A DNA stretch of 64,000 nucleotides, taken from positions 372,001 through 436,000 of the forward strand of contig CAILMF010000015.1 in assembly GCA_903835235.1 (NCBI GenBank). The letters are read 5' to 3'. The position numbers were made by a program, and so were the translations under genes. Under the pieces are notes generated by a model. It was not told the DNA's origin, searched no databases, and saw only the letters and a program-made list of their open reading frames with translations. Source of the stretch: an uncultured Rhodospirillales bacterium. GTDB lineage: Bacteria > Pseudomonadota > Alphaproteobacteria > Acetobacterales > Acetobacteraceae. Of the stretch, positions 1 through 8,205 are shown in pieces (within the stretch, counting starts at the first letter, position 1; every line of letters begins with the position of its first letter).

Positions 1-861
1 ACGCAGCTGCTGGCGCATTCGCTGGATGACGGGCGGACGTTTTCCGCCCCGCGCCGCATGGTGGTGGAGGAAGCGCCGACTAGCCAGCGCTTCGAGAGCT
101 TCGCCGAGGCACCGGATGGCCGGATCTGGGCGGTGTGGCTGGACAAGCGCCGGGCGCCAAGCGAGCGCGCCGCCGGCAATCGCGGCTATACCGCTGGCCT
201 GGCGGTGGCCTTCAGCGACAATGGCGGGCTGATCTTCCAGCAAAGCCGCCTGTCGCATGACAACAGCTGCGAATGCTGCCGGATCGGCCTGGCCTTCGAC
301 CAGCGCGCCAACCCGGTGCTGGCCTGGCGCCAGCTCTTCGGCCGCAACTTCCGGGACCACGCCGCCGCGCGGCTGCGGCGGGACGGCACGCCGGAGGCGG
401 TGCACCGCATTGCCGAGGATAATTGGGCGATCGACGCCTGCCCGCATCATGGCCCGGCCATGGCGGTGGATTCAGCGGGGCGCTGGCACAGCGCCTGGTA
501 CAGCGGCGGCGGCGACCACCAGGGGCTGTTCTACGCCCACAGCACGAATGAGGGCCGTCACTTCGGCACGCCGCGCCGGCTGGGCAACCCCGCGCGGCAG
601 CCAGGGCATCCGCAACTGCTGGCCATGGGCGAGAAGCTGCTGCTGATCTGGCAGGAATTCGACGGCGAGCGGATGCGGGTGATGGCCGAGACCTCCGGCG
701 ATGGCGGCGCCACCTGGACGCCGGCGCGGGAACTCGCCGCCACGGCCGATGCCGCGGACCAGCCGCAGCTGGTCAGCAATGGGCGGCAGGCGTTTCTCTC
801 CTGGCAGACGCGGCTGGAAGGCTGGCGCCTGCTGCCCGTGCCGCTGGGCGGTGGCGCGTGA
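1..861 (+). CDS. Sialidase-like (BNR/Asp-box) beta-propeller protein, 5' end outside window
   Basis: The reading frame is open from base 1, so the gene starts upstream; 286 residues are visible. At least four Asp-box repeats (S/T-x-D/N-x-G-x-T-F/W) can be seen: SLDDGRTF at the very start, FSDNGGLIF, STNEGRHF and TSGDGGATW. This is the signature of sialidase-type propellers, although many such proteins are not sialidases. An insertion carries the cysteine cluster NSCECCRIG and, further on, ACPHHGPA, which suggests metal or disulfide chemistry. The stop codon overlaps the GTG start of the thioredoxin-like gene (GTGA), so the two are translationally coupled and probably act together in the periplasm. 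A glycosidase activity is not demonstrable because the sialidase arginine triad cannot be assigned in this fragment. Confidence 0.8.
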   Translation, partial: TQLLAHSLDDGRTFSAPRRMVVEEAPTSQRFESFAEAPDGRIWAVWLDKRRAPSERAAGNRGYTAGLAVAFSDNGGLIFQQSRLSHDNSCECCRIGLAFDQRANPVLAWRQLFGRNFRDHAAARLRRDGTPEAVHRIAEDNWAIDACPHHGPAMAVDSAGRWHSAWYSGGGDHQGLFYAHSTNEGRHFGTPRRLGNPARQPGHPQLLAMGEKLLLIWQEFDGERMRVMAETSGDGGATWTPARELAATADAADQPQLVSNGRQAFLSWQTRLEGWRLLPVPLGGGA

Positions 862-1358
862 TCCGCGGCTTGCTGCTGGCGCTGCTGCTGGCCGGGCCGG
901 CGCAGGCGGCAGAGTTGGCGCCGTTCGGCCGCGGCAGCTTCGCGGCGCTGAAGGCGGAGGCGGCCGGCGCGCCGCTGGTGGTGCATTTCTGGGCGCTGTC
1001 CTGCGCGCCCTGCCTGGCGGAACTGCCGGGATGGGCGCGGCTGGCGCGCGCCAATCCGGGCATGCGGCTGGTGCTGGTGAATACCGACCCGCCTGAGGCC
1101 GAGCCGCAGGTGAAGCGCATGCTGGACCGCATGGGCGTGGCGCGGCTGCGCAACCTGGCCTTCGCCGACCGCTTCGCCGCCCGGCTGCGGTTTGAGGTGG
1201 ACCCCGCCTGGCAGGGCGAGCTGCCGCGCACCGACCTGGTGGCGGCCGATGGCACCTCACGTGGGGTGTTGGGGATGCTGCCCAGGCCGGAGCTGGAAGC
1301 CTGGCTGCGCGGTGGCTCGGCGCCGGCCGCAGCGCCGGTGGGCGCGCGGCATCACTGA
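858..1358 (+). CDS. TlpA/ResA-like periplasmic thioredoxin-fold protein
   Basis: A 166-residue protein beginning at a GTG that overlaps the stop of the sialidase-like gene. The N-terminus (MIRGLLLALLLAGPAQA) is a signal peptide with an AxA-type cleavage site, so the protein is exported. The mature part has the thioredoxin fold with VVHFWALSCAPCLAELP, where CAPC is the redox pair, and a cis-proline region near GELPRTDLV. TlpA/ResA proteins reduce disulfides or deliver electrons to metal centres and apocytochromes. The partner gene has a CECC cluster, so a role in keeping that cluster reduced or loading a metal is a reasonable inference. The 3' end overlaps the convergent kinase gene by seven bases. 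Confidence 0.85.
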   Translation: MIRGLLLALLLAGPAQAAELAPFGRGSFAALKAEAAGAPLVVHFWALSCAPCLAELPGWARLARANPGMRLVLVNTDPPEAEPQVKRMLDRMGVARLRNLAFADRFAARLRFEVDPAWQGELPRTDLVAADGTSRGVLGMLPRPELEAWLRGGSAPAAAPVGARHH

Positions 1359-1888
1359 ACCGCTGACAGCACCGCTTCGGCCAGGGCGGGGGTGGGCTGG
1401 CTGCTGTCCAGCCGCAGCACCGGGCAGGGCAGGGTGGCCAGCCATTCCTCATGCAGCACGCGGCTGCGCTGGTCGGGGCCGGCGGTGTCGTAGGCTTCGG
1501 CCCATTCCATGAAGATGGCGTGGTCGCCGGCCATGTCCCCGCCGGGGGCGATGCGCGCGCCGAAGCGCGCCTGTTCCCGCGCGCGCAGCCGCGCCATGCG
1601 GAGCGCGGGGTCCAGGGTGACGAAGACGACGGCGTCCAGCAGGGGCACCAGCGGATTGCCCCAGCCGGTCAGCGCGCCGGAAACCACCCAGGACCGGCTG
1701 CGCACCAGCGCGCCATGCAGCAGGTGCAGCCGGTCCGGCATCGGCCGGGTGCGCTGGTAGGGCGGGTCGCTGGCGACCCACAGGAAGTCGTCGGTCTCAA
1801 GGTGCGGGCATTCCAGGCGGGCGGCCACCGCCTGGCCCAAGGTGGATGTGCCGCTGCCGGAAGCGCCCAGGATGTGGATGCGCGGCAT
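1352..1888 (-). CDS. Small P-loop NTPase (adenylate-kinase-like fold)
   Basis: A 178-residue protein starting at ATG 1888 (MPRIHILG). An in-frame extension to 1984 exists but lacks the conserved N-terminal beta strand. The P-loop reads GASGSGTSTLG, so the usual Walker A lysine is a threonine. I have seen this variant in a family of small nucleoside/shikimate-kinase-like proteins, so it may be normal for the family rather than a lesion. A lid-like arginine-rich segment (RMARLRAREQARFG) and an HxxF/WAEAYD segment follow. The substrate is unknown. It is convergent with the thioredoxin gene and overlaps it by seven bases. Confidence 0.7.
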   Translation of the reverse strand: MPRIHILGASGSGTSTLGQAVAARLECPHLETDDFLWVASDPPYQRTRPMPDRLHLLHGALVRSRSWVVSGALTGWGNPLVPLLDAVVFVTLDPALRMARLRAREQARFGARIAPGGDMAGDHAIFMEWAEAYDTAGPDQRSRVLHEEWLATLPCPVLRLDSSQPTPALAEAVLSAVQ

Positions 1889-2027
1889 ATGATGGAAGGT
1901 ACATGCTGCATTGCAGCAAGCAAGCAAAATGCTTGCGATGTCCCAACTGCCAGCGCTGCGGCGGCAGCGCTCCCACCAGACCATGCCGCCGGGGCTCGGC
2001 AGCGCCGCGGCCCGTGGCGGCCAGGCG

Positions 2028-3788
2028 CTACCTGGCCAGCGCGGAAATCTCCGGCTCGTAGCGGCGCAGCACTTCCCGCCGCTTGATCTTCATGGTGGGC
2101 GTCAGCAGCCCGTCCTCCATGGTGAAGGGCTCTGCGAGCTGCCAGCGGCGGATGCGCTCGGCGCCGCCCAGCTTGCGGTTCACCCGGTCCACCGCCTCGC
2201 CGGCCACCTCGCGCATGCCCTCGTTCGCCACCACCAGCGCGACGATGCCGGGCTTGCCCTCGCCGGCCACCACCGCCTGGGCGATCTCGGGTTCGGCCAT
2301 CAGCAGCATTTCCAGCTTGGCCGGGCTGACCATGTCGCCGCCCAGCGTCTTGATGAAGTCCCGCTTGCGGTCGGTGATGACGATGCGGCCTTCCACGAAC
2401 TGGCCGACATCCCCGGTGTGCAGCCAGGGGGTGCGGTCGCCCGGCGTATCGGCGGCGGGCTTCAGGGCGGCCTCGGTGGCGTCGGGGCTGTTCCAGTAGC
2501 CGTCCATCACCAGGTCGCCGCGCACCAGCAACTCGCCATCCGCGGCGAAGCGGGCTTCCACCCCCTGCAACGGCGGGCCGACGGTGCGGCGATGGTTGTC
2601 CCAGGGCAGGTTCACGGAAATCACCGGGCCGGCCTCGGTCTGGCCATAGCCCTGCAAAACCGGCAGGCCCAGCGCCAGGAAGAAGCCGCCGAGGTCCGGG
2701 TCCAGCCGGGCGCCGCCGGAGACCATGGCCACCAGCCGGCCGCCGAAGCGGGTGCGCACCTTGGCGCGGACCAGGCGTTCCAGCAGCGCATCCTCGGCGC
2801 GTTCCAGCAGCGAGAGCGGCGGGCCGTCCATGCGGCGCAGCCCCAGCGCCAGGGTGCGGTCGAACAGCTTCTGCTTCAGCGCACTGGATTGGTCGCGCTG
2901 TGCCAGCATGCGGGCGCGCAATACCTCGAACAGGCGGGGCACGGCGGTGACGATGGCCGGCGCGATTTCCTGGAATTCCTGCGCCACCCGGTCGGCGCCG
3001 CGGGAATAGACCACCTCGATCCCCTCGGACGGGAACAGGTAGCCGACCGTGTGTTCATAGGCGTGGGACATCGGCAGGAAGGAGAGGTAGCACTCGCCCT
3101 CCAGCTTCAGCGGGCGCAGTACCTCGGCCACGCCATCCCGGTTGGCCAGCATGGCGCGGTGCGGCAGCATCACGCCGCGCGGCATGCCCCCGGTGCCGGA
3201 GGTATAGATCAGGCAGGCCAGGCGCCCGGCCGGGATCTGCTCCACCTCGGCCGCCAGCATGGGCAGGTTGCCGGGCGTGGCCAGGGCCTCCGCCCAGAGG
3301 GCGCTGGCCATGCCCGCGGGCGTGGCCGCGGGGCCATCCATGCAGAGCAACAGTTCCAGCGCCCGGGTTTCATGCGCGCCTTCCAGCACCCGTTCGGCCA
3401 GCTTGGGCGTGGAGACGATGGCCGCGCGCGCGCCGGAATCCCGCAGGATATGGGCGTGGTCCGGCACGGTGTTGGTGGTGTAGGTCGGCACGCTGACCGC
3501 GCCGATGGCCATGATGGCGGTATCGGCGATGAGGAATTCCGGCCGGTTTTCGCTGACCAGCAGCACCCGGTCGCCGGGCTCGATGCCCCTGCCGCGCAGG
3601 AAGGCGGCGACGGCGGCGACCTGCTGGGCGAATTCGGCCCAGGGCATCCGCTGCCAGCCGCGCCCGCGCCAGTAGCGCAGCATGGGCGCCCTGGGGTGGC
3701 GGCGGGCCATGTCCAGCATCATGCCGGGCAGGCTGGTCCAACTTGTTGCGGCGCGCGCCTCCGGCTTCGACATCCCCGCCTTTCCCAT
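2028..3788 (-). CDS. Long-chain acyl-CoA synthetase (AMP-forming)
   Basis: A 586-residue enzyme of the ANL superfamily that adenylates a fatty acid and transfers it to CoA. Core motifs are visible in order: the phosphate-binding loop YTSGTGGMPRGVML (usual TSGTTGxPKG, here with T to G and K to R changes), SHAYEHTVGY, the GYGQTEAGP adenine motif, and the HTGDVGQF...DRKRDFIKT hinge with the catalytic region. The length and the extended loop before DRKRDF fit the bacterial FadD15/FAA-type long-chain ligases. The chosen start has a GGGGGGA ribosome site; an alternative is the ATG five codons later (MSKPEARA). It is divergent from the M3 peptidase with only 63 bases between them, so the promoters must overlap. 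Confidence 0.9.
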   Translation of the reverse strand: MGKAGMSKPEARAATSWTSLPGMMLDMARRHPRAPMLRYWRGRGWQRMPWAEFAQQVAAVAAFLRGRGIEPGDRVLLVSENRPEFLIADTAIMAIGAVSVPTYTTNTVPDHAHILRDSGARAAIVSTPKLAERVLEGAHETRALELLLCMDGPAATPAGMASALWAEALATPGNLPMLAAEVEQIPAGRLACLIYTSGTGGMPRGVMLPHRAMLANRDGVAEVLRPLKLEGECYLSFLPMSHAYEHTVGYLFPSEGIEVVYSRGADRVAQEFQEIAPAIVTAVPRLFEVLRARMLAQRDQSSALKQKLFDRTLALGLRRMDGPPLSLLERAEDALLERLVRAKVRTRFGGRLVAMVSGGARLDPDLGGFFLALGLPVLQGYGQTEAGPVISVNLPWDNHRRTVGPPLQGVEARFAADGELLVRGDLVMDGYWNSPDATEAALKPAADTPGDRTPWLHTGDVGQFVEGRIVITDRKRDFIKTLGGDMVSPAKLEMLLMAEPEIAQAVVAGEGKPGIVALVVANEGMREVAGEAVDRVNRKLGGAERIRRWQLAEPFTMEDGLLTPTMKIKRREVLRRYEPEISALAR

Positions 3789-3851
3789 CAGCGTGTTCCC
3801 CCCACCATGCTTCGTGAACCTTGCCACCGGGTGGCTTGGCCACGGGCCGCC

Positions 3852-5741
3852 ATGCCTTATATGCAGGACGTGACCCAGATCGAACCCGTTCCCTACCCCA
3901 CCCTGGCAGCAGCGCAAGGCGCTGTCGGGAGGGAATCCGTCCGCGCGTTGCGCTCCCCGCTTGATTCCACCGGCGGCGAGGCCGAACTGCCGGCCTGGGA
4001 CCTCTCGGACCTGTTCGCCGGCACGGAAGACCCGGCCCTGGCGGCGGCGCTGGACCAGGCCGCCGCCGATTCGCGGGCCTTCCAGGGCAAGTATGCCGGC
4101 ACCCTCGCCGGCGCCTCCGGCGATACCCTGGCCGAGGCGATTGCCGCCTATGAGCGGGTCGAGGAGGTGCTCGGGCGGATCATGAGCTTCGGCTCCCTGA
4201 TCTTCGCCGGCGACGCGCTGAAGCCGGAGAATGGCCGCTTCTACCAAACCCTGCAGGAGCGGGTGACGACCATCTCGTCGGACCTGCTGTTCTTCACGCT
4301 GGAGCTGAACCGGCTGGAGGATGCGGTGCTGGAGAAGAAGTTCTCCTCCAAGGCGCTGGCGCGCTGGCGGCCCTGGCTGCGCGACCTGCGGGTGTTCCGG
4401 CCGCACCAGCTGGCCGATGACCTGGAGAAGCTGCTGCACGAGAAGGAGGTGACCGGGCGCAGCGCCTGGAACCGCCTGTTCGACGAGACCATCGCCACCA
4501 TGACGGTGCCGGTGGCGGGCGAGGAGCTGACCGTCTCGGCGGCGCTGAACCAGCTTTCCGACAGTGACCGGGCGAAGCGGGCGGCGGCGGCCGAGGGTGT
4601 TTCGGAGGCGTTTTCCAGCCGCAGCCGGTTGTTCTCGCTGATCACGAATACCTTGGCCAAGGACAAGGAGATCATCGACAATTGGCGCCACTACCCGCGC
4701 CCCGGCAGCTACCGCAACCGCTCCAACATGGTGGAGGACGAGGTTGTCGACGCGCTGGTGGCGGCTGTCGTGGAGAGCTTCCCGCGGCTGAGCCATCGGT
4801 ACTACGCGATGAAGGCGAAGTGGCTGGGGCTGGAGAAGCTGAAGCACTGGGACCGCAACGCGCCGCTGCCGAACGAGGATGACAGGACCATCCCCTGGCC
4901 GGAGGCGGTGCAGCAGGTGCTGGGCAGCTATGCCAGCTTCAGCCCGCGGCTGGCCGAGGTGGGCAAGCGTTTTTTTGATAGTCCCTGGATCGATGCCGGT
5001 CTGCGCCCGGGCAAGGCCAGCGGCGCCTTTGCCCACCCGACCGTGCCTTCGGCCCACCCCTACCTGCTGCTGAATTACCACGGCAAGGCACGGGACGTGA
5101 TGACGCTGGCGCATGAGCTGGGCCACGGCGTGCACCAGGTGATGGCGGCCGAGCAGGGCTACCTGCTTTCCGGCACGCCGCTGACCCTGGCGGAAACCGC
5201 CAGCGTTTTCGGCGAGATGCTGACCTTCCGTGGGTTGCTGGAGGCGGAAAAGGACCCCAAGCGCCGCCGCCTGCTGCTGGCCGGCAAGGTGGAGGACATG
5301 CTGAACACGGTGGTGCGGCAGATCGCGTTCTACCGGTTCGAGACGCTGCTGCATGACGAACGCCGTAAGGGCGAGATCAGCGCCGACCGGATCGGCGAGA
5401 TCTGGATGCAGGTGCAGACGGAATCGCTCGGCCCGGCCTTCGACTTCACGCCCGATTACAGCGTGTACTGGGCCTATATTCCGCACTTCGTGCACAGCCC
5501 GTTCTACGTCTACGCCTATGCCTTCGGCGATTGTCTGGTGAACGCGCTGTACGGCGTGTTCCAGGAAGGCGGCATCCCCGACTTCGAGCAGAAGTACCTG
5601 GACCTGCTGAAGGCCGGCGGCACGCTGCGCCACAAGGAGCTGTTGGCGCCCTTCGGGCTGGATGCGTCGAACCCTGCCTTCTGGCGCAAGGGGCTGGATG
5701 TGATCGCCGGCTTCATTGACGAGCTTGAGGCCGCCGAGTGA
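3852..5741 (+). CDS. pepF: M3 family oligoendopeptidase F
   Basis: A zinc metallopeptidase of about 629 residues that cleaves short cytoplasmic peptides. The signature LAHELGHGVHQ lies at about residues 419-429, with zinc ligands H421 and H425 and catalytic E422. The third ligand is expected in the downstream TLAETASVFGE segment. The C-terminal YIPHFVHSPFYVYAYAFG block is typical of PepF. The start is uncertain between ATG 3852 and ATG 3861, as neither has a strong ribosome site. The frame is open far upstream, but that part runs antisense to the acyl-CoA synthetase and is not coding. The stop overlaps the GTG start of the ABC1 kinase gene. Confidence 0.9.
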   Translation: MPYMQDVTQIEPVPYPTLAAAQGAVGRESVRALRSPLDSTGGEAELPAWDLSDLFAGTEDPALAAALDQAAADSRAFQGKYAGTLAGASGDTLAEAIAAYERVEEVLGRIMSFGSLIFAGDALKPENGRFYQTLQERVTTISSDLLFFTLELNRLEDAVLEKKFSSKALARWRPWLRDLRVFRPHQLADDLEKLLHEKEVTGRSAWNRLFDETIATMTVPVAGEELTVSAALNQLSDSDRAKRAAAAEGVSEAFSSRSRLFSLITNTLAKDKEIIDNWRHYPRPGSYRNRSNMVEDEVVDALVAAVVESFPRLSHRYYAMKAKWLGLEKLKHWDRNAPLPNEDDRTIPWPEAVQQVLGSYASFSPRLAEVGKRFFDSPWIDAGLRPGKASGAFAHPTVPSAHPYLLLNYHGKARDVMTLAHELGHGVHQVMAAEQGYLLSGTPLTLAETASVFGEMLTFRGLLEAEKDPKRRRLLLAGKVEDMLNTVVRQIAFYRFETLLHDERRKGEISADRIGEIWMQVQTESLGPAFDFTPDYSVYWAYIPHFVHSPFYVYAYAFGDCLVNALYGVFQEGGIPDFEQKYLDLLKAGGTLRHKELLAPFGLDASNPAFWRKGLDVIAGFIDELEAAE

Positions 5742-7102
5742 GCGATTCCGGCAAGAGCACCCTGTTCGGCGAACTCCGCCGCATGGCGCGGACCTCCGGC
5801 GCCGTGGGCGGCATTGCCGCGCGCGTGGCGGGCGAACGCTTCCTCGGCATCAAGACCGACAAGGCCGCGCATGCCGACGACCTGAAGGCGATTTTGGGCG
5901 GGCTGAAGGGCCCGCTGATGAAGGTGGCGCAGTTCCTCTCCTCCGTGCCGGATGCGCTGCCGGAAGAATATGCCGAGCAACTCGCGACCTTGCAGGCCAA
6001 TGCGCCGCCGATGGGCTGGGCCTTCGTGCGCCGGCGCATGCAGGGCGAGTTGGGGCCGGACTGGCAGTCCCGCTTCACCAGCTTCGGCCAGGAAGCCGCC
6101 GCCGCGGCCTCCCTGGGCCAGGTGCACAAGGCGACCTTGCCGAGCGGCCAGGTGGTGGCCTGCAAGCTGCAATACCCTGACATGCATTCGGTGGTGGAAG
6201 CCGACCTGAAGCAGCTGAAGCTGGCCATGGCGATCTATCACCGCATGGACAGCTCGTTGGACCATGACGAGGTCTATGCCGAGCTCAGCGAGCGGCTGCG
6301 CGAGGAACTGGACTATGAGCGGGAGGCGGCGCAGCAGCGGCTGTACGGCGCCATGCTGGCGGATACGCCGCAGGTCTCGGTGCCGCAGCCGGTGCCGGGC
6401 TACTGCACCAAGCGGCTGCTGACCATGACCTGGCTGGAGGGCAGGGCGCTGGCCTCCCGCCTGGCGGAAGACCCGCCGCAGGAGGAGCGCAATGCCTATG
6501 CCGACGCGCTGTTCCGCGCCTGGTACCTGCCGTTCTATCGCTACGGCGTGATCCATGGCGACCCGCATCTGGGCAACTACCAGGTGCGGCCGGACCGGGC
6601 GGGGATCAACCTGCTGGACTTCGGCACCATCCGGGTGTTTCCGCCAACCTTCCCGCGCGGCGTGATCCTGCTGTACGAGGCGGTGCGCGACCACGACGAG
6701 GAAAAGGCCGCCGAGGCCTATCGGATCTGGGGCTTCCGCAACCTGAGCAAGGAAACCATGGCCGTGCTGGGGCTATGGGCCAACTTCCTGTACGAGCCGC
6801 TGGTGCAGGACCGCGTCCGCCCAATTCAGGAAGTGGATGACCCGCAGCTGGGCCGCAAGATCGCGGGGCAGGTGCATGAGGGGCTGAAGCGCACCGGCGG
6901 TGTGCGGGTGCCGCGCGAATTCCCGCTGATGGACCGCGCCGCGGTGGGGCTGGGCAGCGTGTTCCTGCGCAGCCGGGCGCAGCTGAACTGGCATCGGCTG
7001 TTCATGGAGATGGTCGAGGGCTTTTCCGAGGAAGCGTTGGCCGAGCGGCAGCAGGCGGCGTTGCTGGCGGCGGGCGTGCCGGGCAGGGCGGCCGTGGCCT
7101 GA
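5738..7102 (+). CDS. ABC1/AarF (UbiB-type) atypical kinase
   Basis: A 454-residue protein starting at a GTG that overlaps the pepF stop (GTGA), so the two form an operon. ABC1/UbiB motifs can be followed: the KxGQ-type segment GPLMKVAQFLSS (here KVAQ), the alanine-rich nucleotide loop AAAAASLGQVHKA, a lysine in ACKLQYP, the catalytic GDPHLGNY and the metal-binding LLDFGT. Family members act as ATPases that support ubiquinone synthesis or lipid handling rather than as protein kinases. No C-terminal membrane anchor is evident, which sets it apart from UbiB itself and closer to the soluble ABC1 subgroup. The coupling to a peptidase is conserved-looking but unexplained. Confidence 0.88.
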   Translation: MSDSGKSTLFGELRRMARTSGAVGGIAARVAGERFLGIKTDKAAHADDLKAILGGLKGPLMKVAQFLSSVPDALPEEYAEQLATLQANAPPMGWAFVRRRMQGELGPDWQSRFTSFGQEAAAAASLGQVHKATLPSGQVVACKLQYPDMHSVVEADLKQLKLAMAIYHRMDSSLDHDEVYAELSERLREELDYEREAAQQRLYGAMLADTPQVSVPQPVPGYCTKRLLTMTWLEGRALASRLAEDPPQEERNAYADALFRAWYLPFYRYGVIHGDPHLGNYQVRPDRAGINLLDFGTIRVFPPTFPRGVILLYEAVRDHDEEKAAEAYRIWGFRNLSKETMAVLGLWANFLYEPLVQDRVRPIQEVDDPQLGRKIAGQVHEGLKRTGGVRVPREFPLMDRAAVGLGSVFLRSRAQLNWHRLFMEMVEGFSEEALAERQQAALLAAGVPGRAAVA

Positions 7103-7182
7103 AGGCCAGCAGTCCCGGCGCCACTGGCGTCTGGGCGGCGTCGCGGGCAGCATCCTTCCCAACGAATGGGGAGGCAGGCGCG

Positions 7183-8154
7183 ATGCGGCGGCGAGGAATG
7201 CTGGCGGGGCTGGGTGCGGTTGGCTTGGCGTCGGCGGCAAACCGCGCCCAGGCGCAAGGTTGGGCCAGGCGGCCGGTGCGGCTGGTGGTGCCGTTTCCCG
7301 CCGGGGGGCCGCCGGACGTGCTGGGGCGGGCAATGGCGGAGGCGCTTGCGGCGCGCTGGGGCCAGCCGGTGGTCATCGACAACCGCCCTGGCGCCGGCGG
7401 CAACCTGGGCGCCGAGCACGTGGCCCGCAGCGCGCCGGATGGGCACACGCTGCTGCTCTGCGCTTCCTCCCATGTGCAGGGCAGCGCGCTGTTCCACAAC
7501 CTGCCCTTCGACCCGCTGCGGGACTTCAGCGCGGTTGCGATGCTGAGCATCTACGCCCTGGTCGCCATCGTGCATCCCTCGGTGCCCGTGCAGACCCTGG
7601 CGGAGCTGGTGGCGCTGGCGAAGCGGGAGCCGGGGCGGGTGACCTATGGCTCCACCGGGGTCGGCACGCCGACGCACCTGGTGGTGGAGCTGTTTCGGCT
7701 GCGCGCGGGAATCGAGCTGACGCATGTGCCCTATGGCGGTGCGGCGCCGGCGCAGACGGCCATACTGGCGGGCCAGGTGATGGCGATGTTCAACAACCCG
7801 GTGCTGAGCATTCCCGCGATCCGCGACGGTGCGCTGCGTGGCCTGGCCACCACCGGGGCCGCGCGCATGCCGCAGCTGCCGGACCTGCCGACGGTGGCGG
7901 AGAGCGGCTATCCCGGCTTTGAGGCCGGCACCTGGTACGGCGTGCTGGCGCCGGCCGGCCTGCCGGCGCCGCTGGCCGAGAGCCTGGCTGACGATTTCGA
8001 CGCCGTGCTGGCAACGCCGCAGATGCGCGGGCGGCTGGCGACCATGGGCATGCTGCGCCTGGCCGAGGGCCCCGCGCCCTTTGCCGCGCGGCTGGCGGCG
8101 GAACTGGAAAGCTGGAGCCGGGTGATCCGCCAGGCCGGCATCCGGATGGATTGA
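7183..8154 (+). CDS. Bug-type receptor of tripartite tricarboxylate transporters
   Basis: A 323-residue periplasmic binding protein with an export signal at the N-terminus (MRRRGMLAGLGAVGLASAA, ending AQAQ). The diagnostic Bug signatures are present: VRLVVPFPAGGPPDVLGR, the IDNRPGAGGNLGAEHVARSAPDG segment, YGSTGVGTPTHL and HVPYGG. Such receptors bind carboxylates or related small molecules and normally deliver them to TctA/TctB membrane partners. None is present nearby, so it is an orphan receptor of the kind expanded in Acetobacteraceae and Burkholderiales. A GGGGAGG ribosome site precedes the ATG. It is convergent with the phosphorelay operon. Confidence 0.92.
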   Translation: MRRRGMLAGLGAVGLASAANRAQAQGWARRPVRLVVPFPAGGPPDVLGRAMAEALAARWGQPVVIDNRPGAGGNLGAEHVARSAPDGHTLLLCASSHVQGSALFHNLPFDPLRDFSAVAMLSIYALVAIVHPSVPVQTLAELVALAKREPGRVTYGSTGVGTPTHLVVELFRLRAGIELTHVPYGGAAPAQTAILAGQVMAMFNNPVLSIPAIRDGALRGLATTGAARMPQLPDLPTVAESGYPGFEAGTWYGVLAPAGLPAPLAESLADDFDAVLATPQMRGRLATMGMLRLAEGPAPFAARLAAELESWSRVIRQAGIRMD

Positions 8155-8205
8155 GGCCGGGCCGGGGCAGCCACGGCGTCCGGCGCAAGCAGGCCGCGGC
8201 GCGCA

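Noticed and set aside
1911-3851. A long plus-strand open frame continuous with the M3 peptidase gene
   Set aside because: It runs antisense to the well-supported acyl-CoA synthetase, is rich in H, Q, G, R and A, and has no domain features. GC-rich third positions leave the opposite strand open by chance.
3789-5633. A minus-strand extension of the acyl-CoA synthetase frame through the M3 peptidase gene
   Set aside because: It lies antisense to the peptidase with its HELGH motif. The synthetase has a proper start with ribosome site at 3788.
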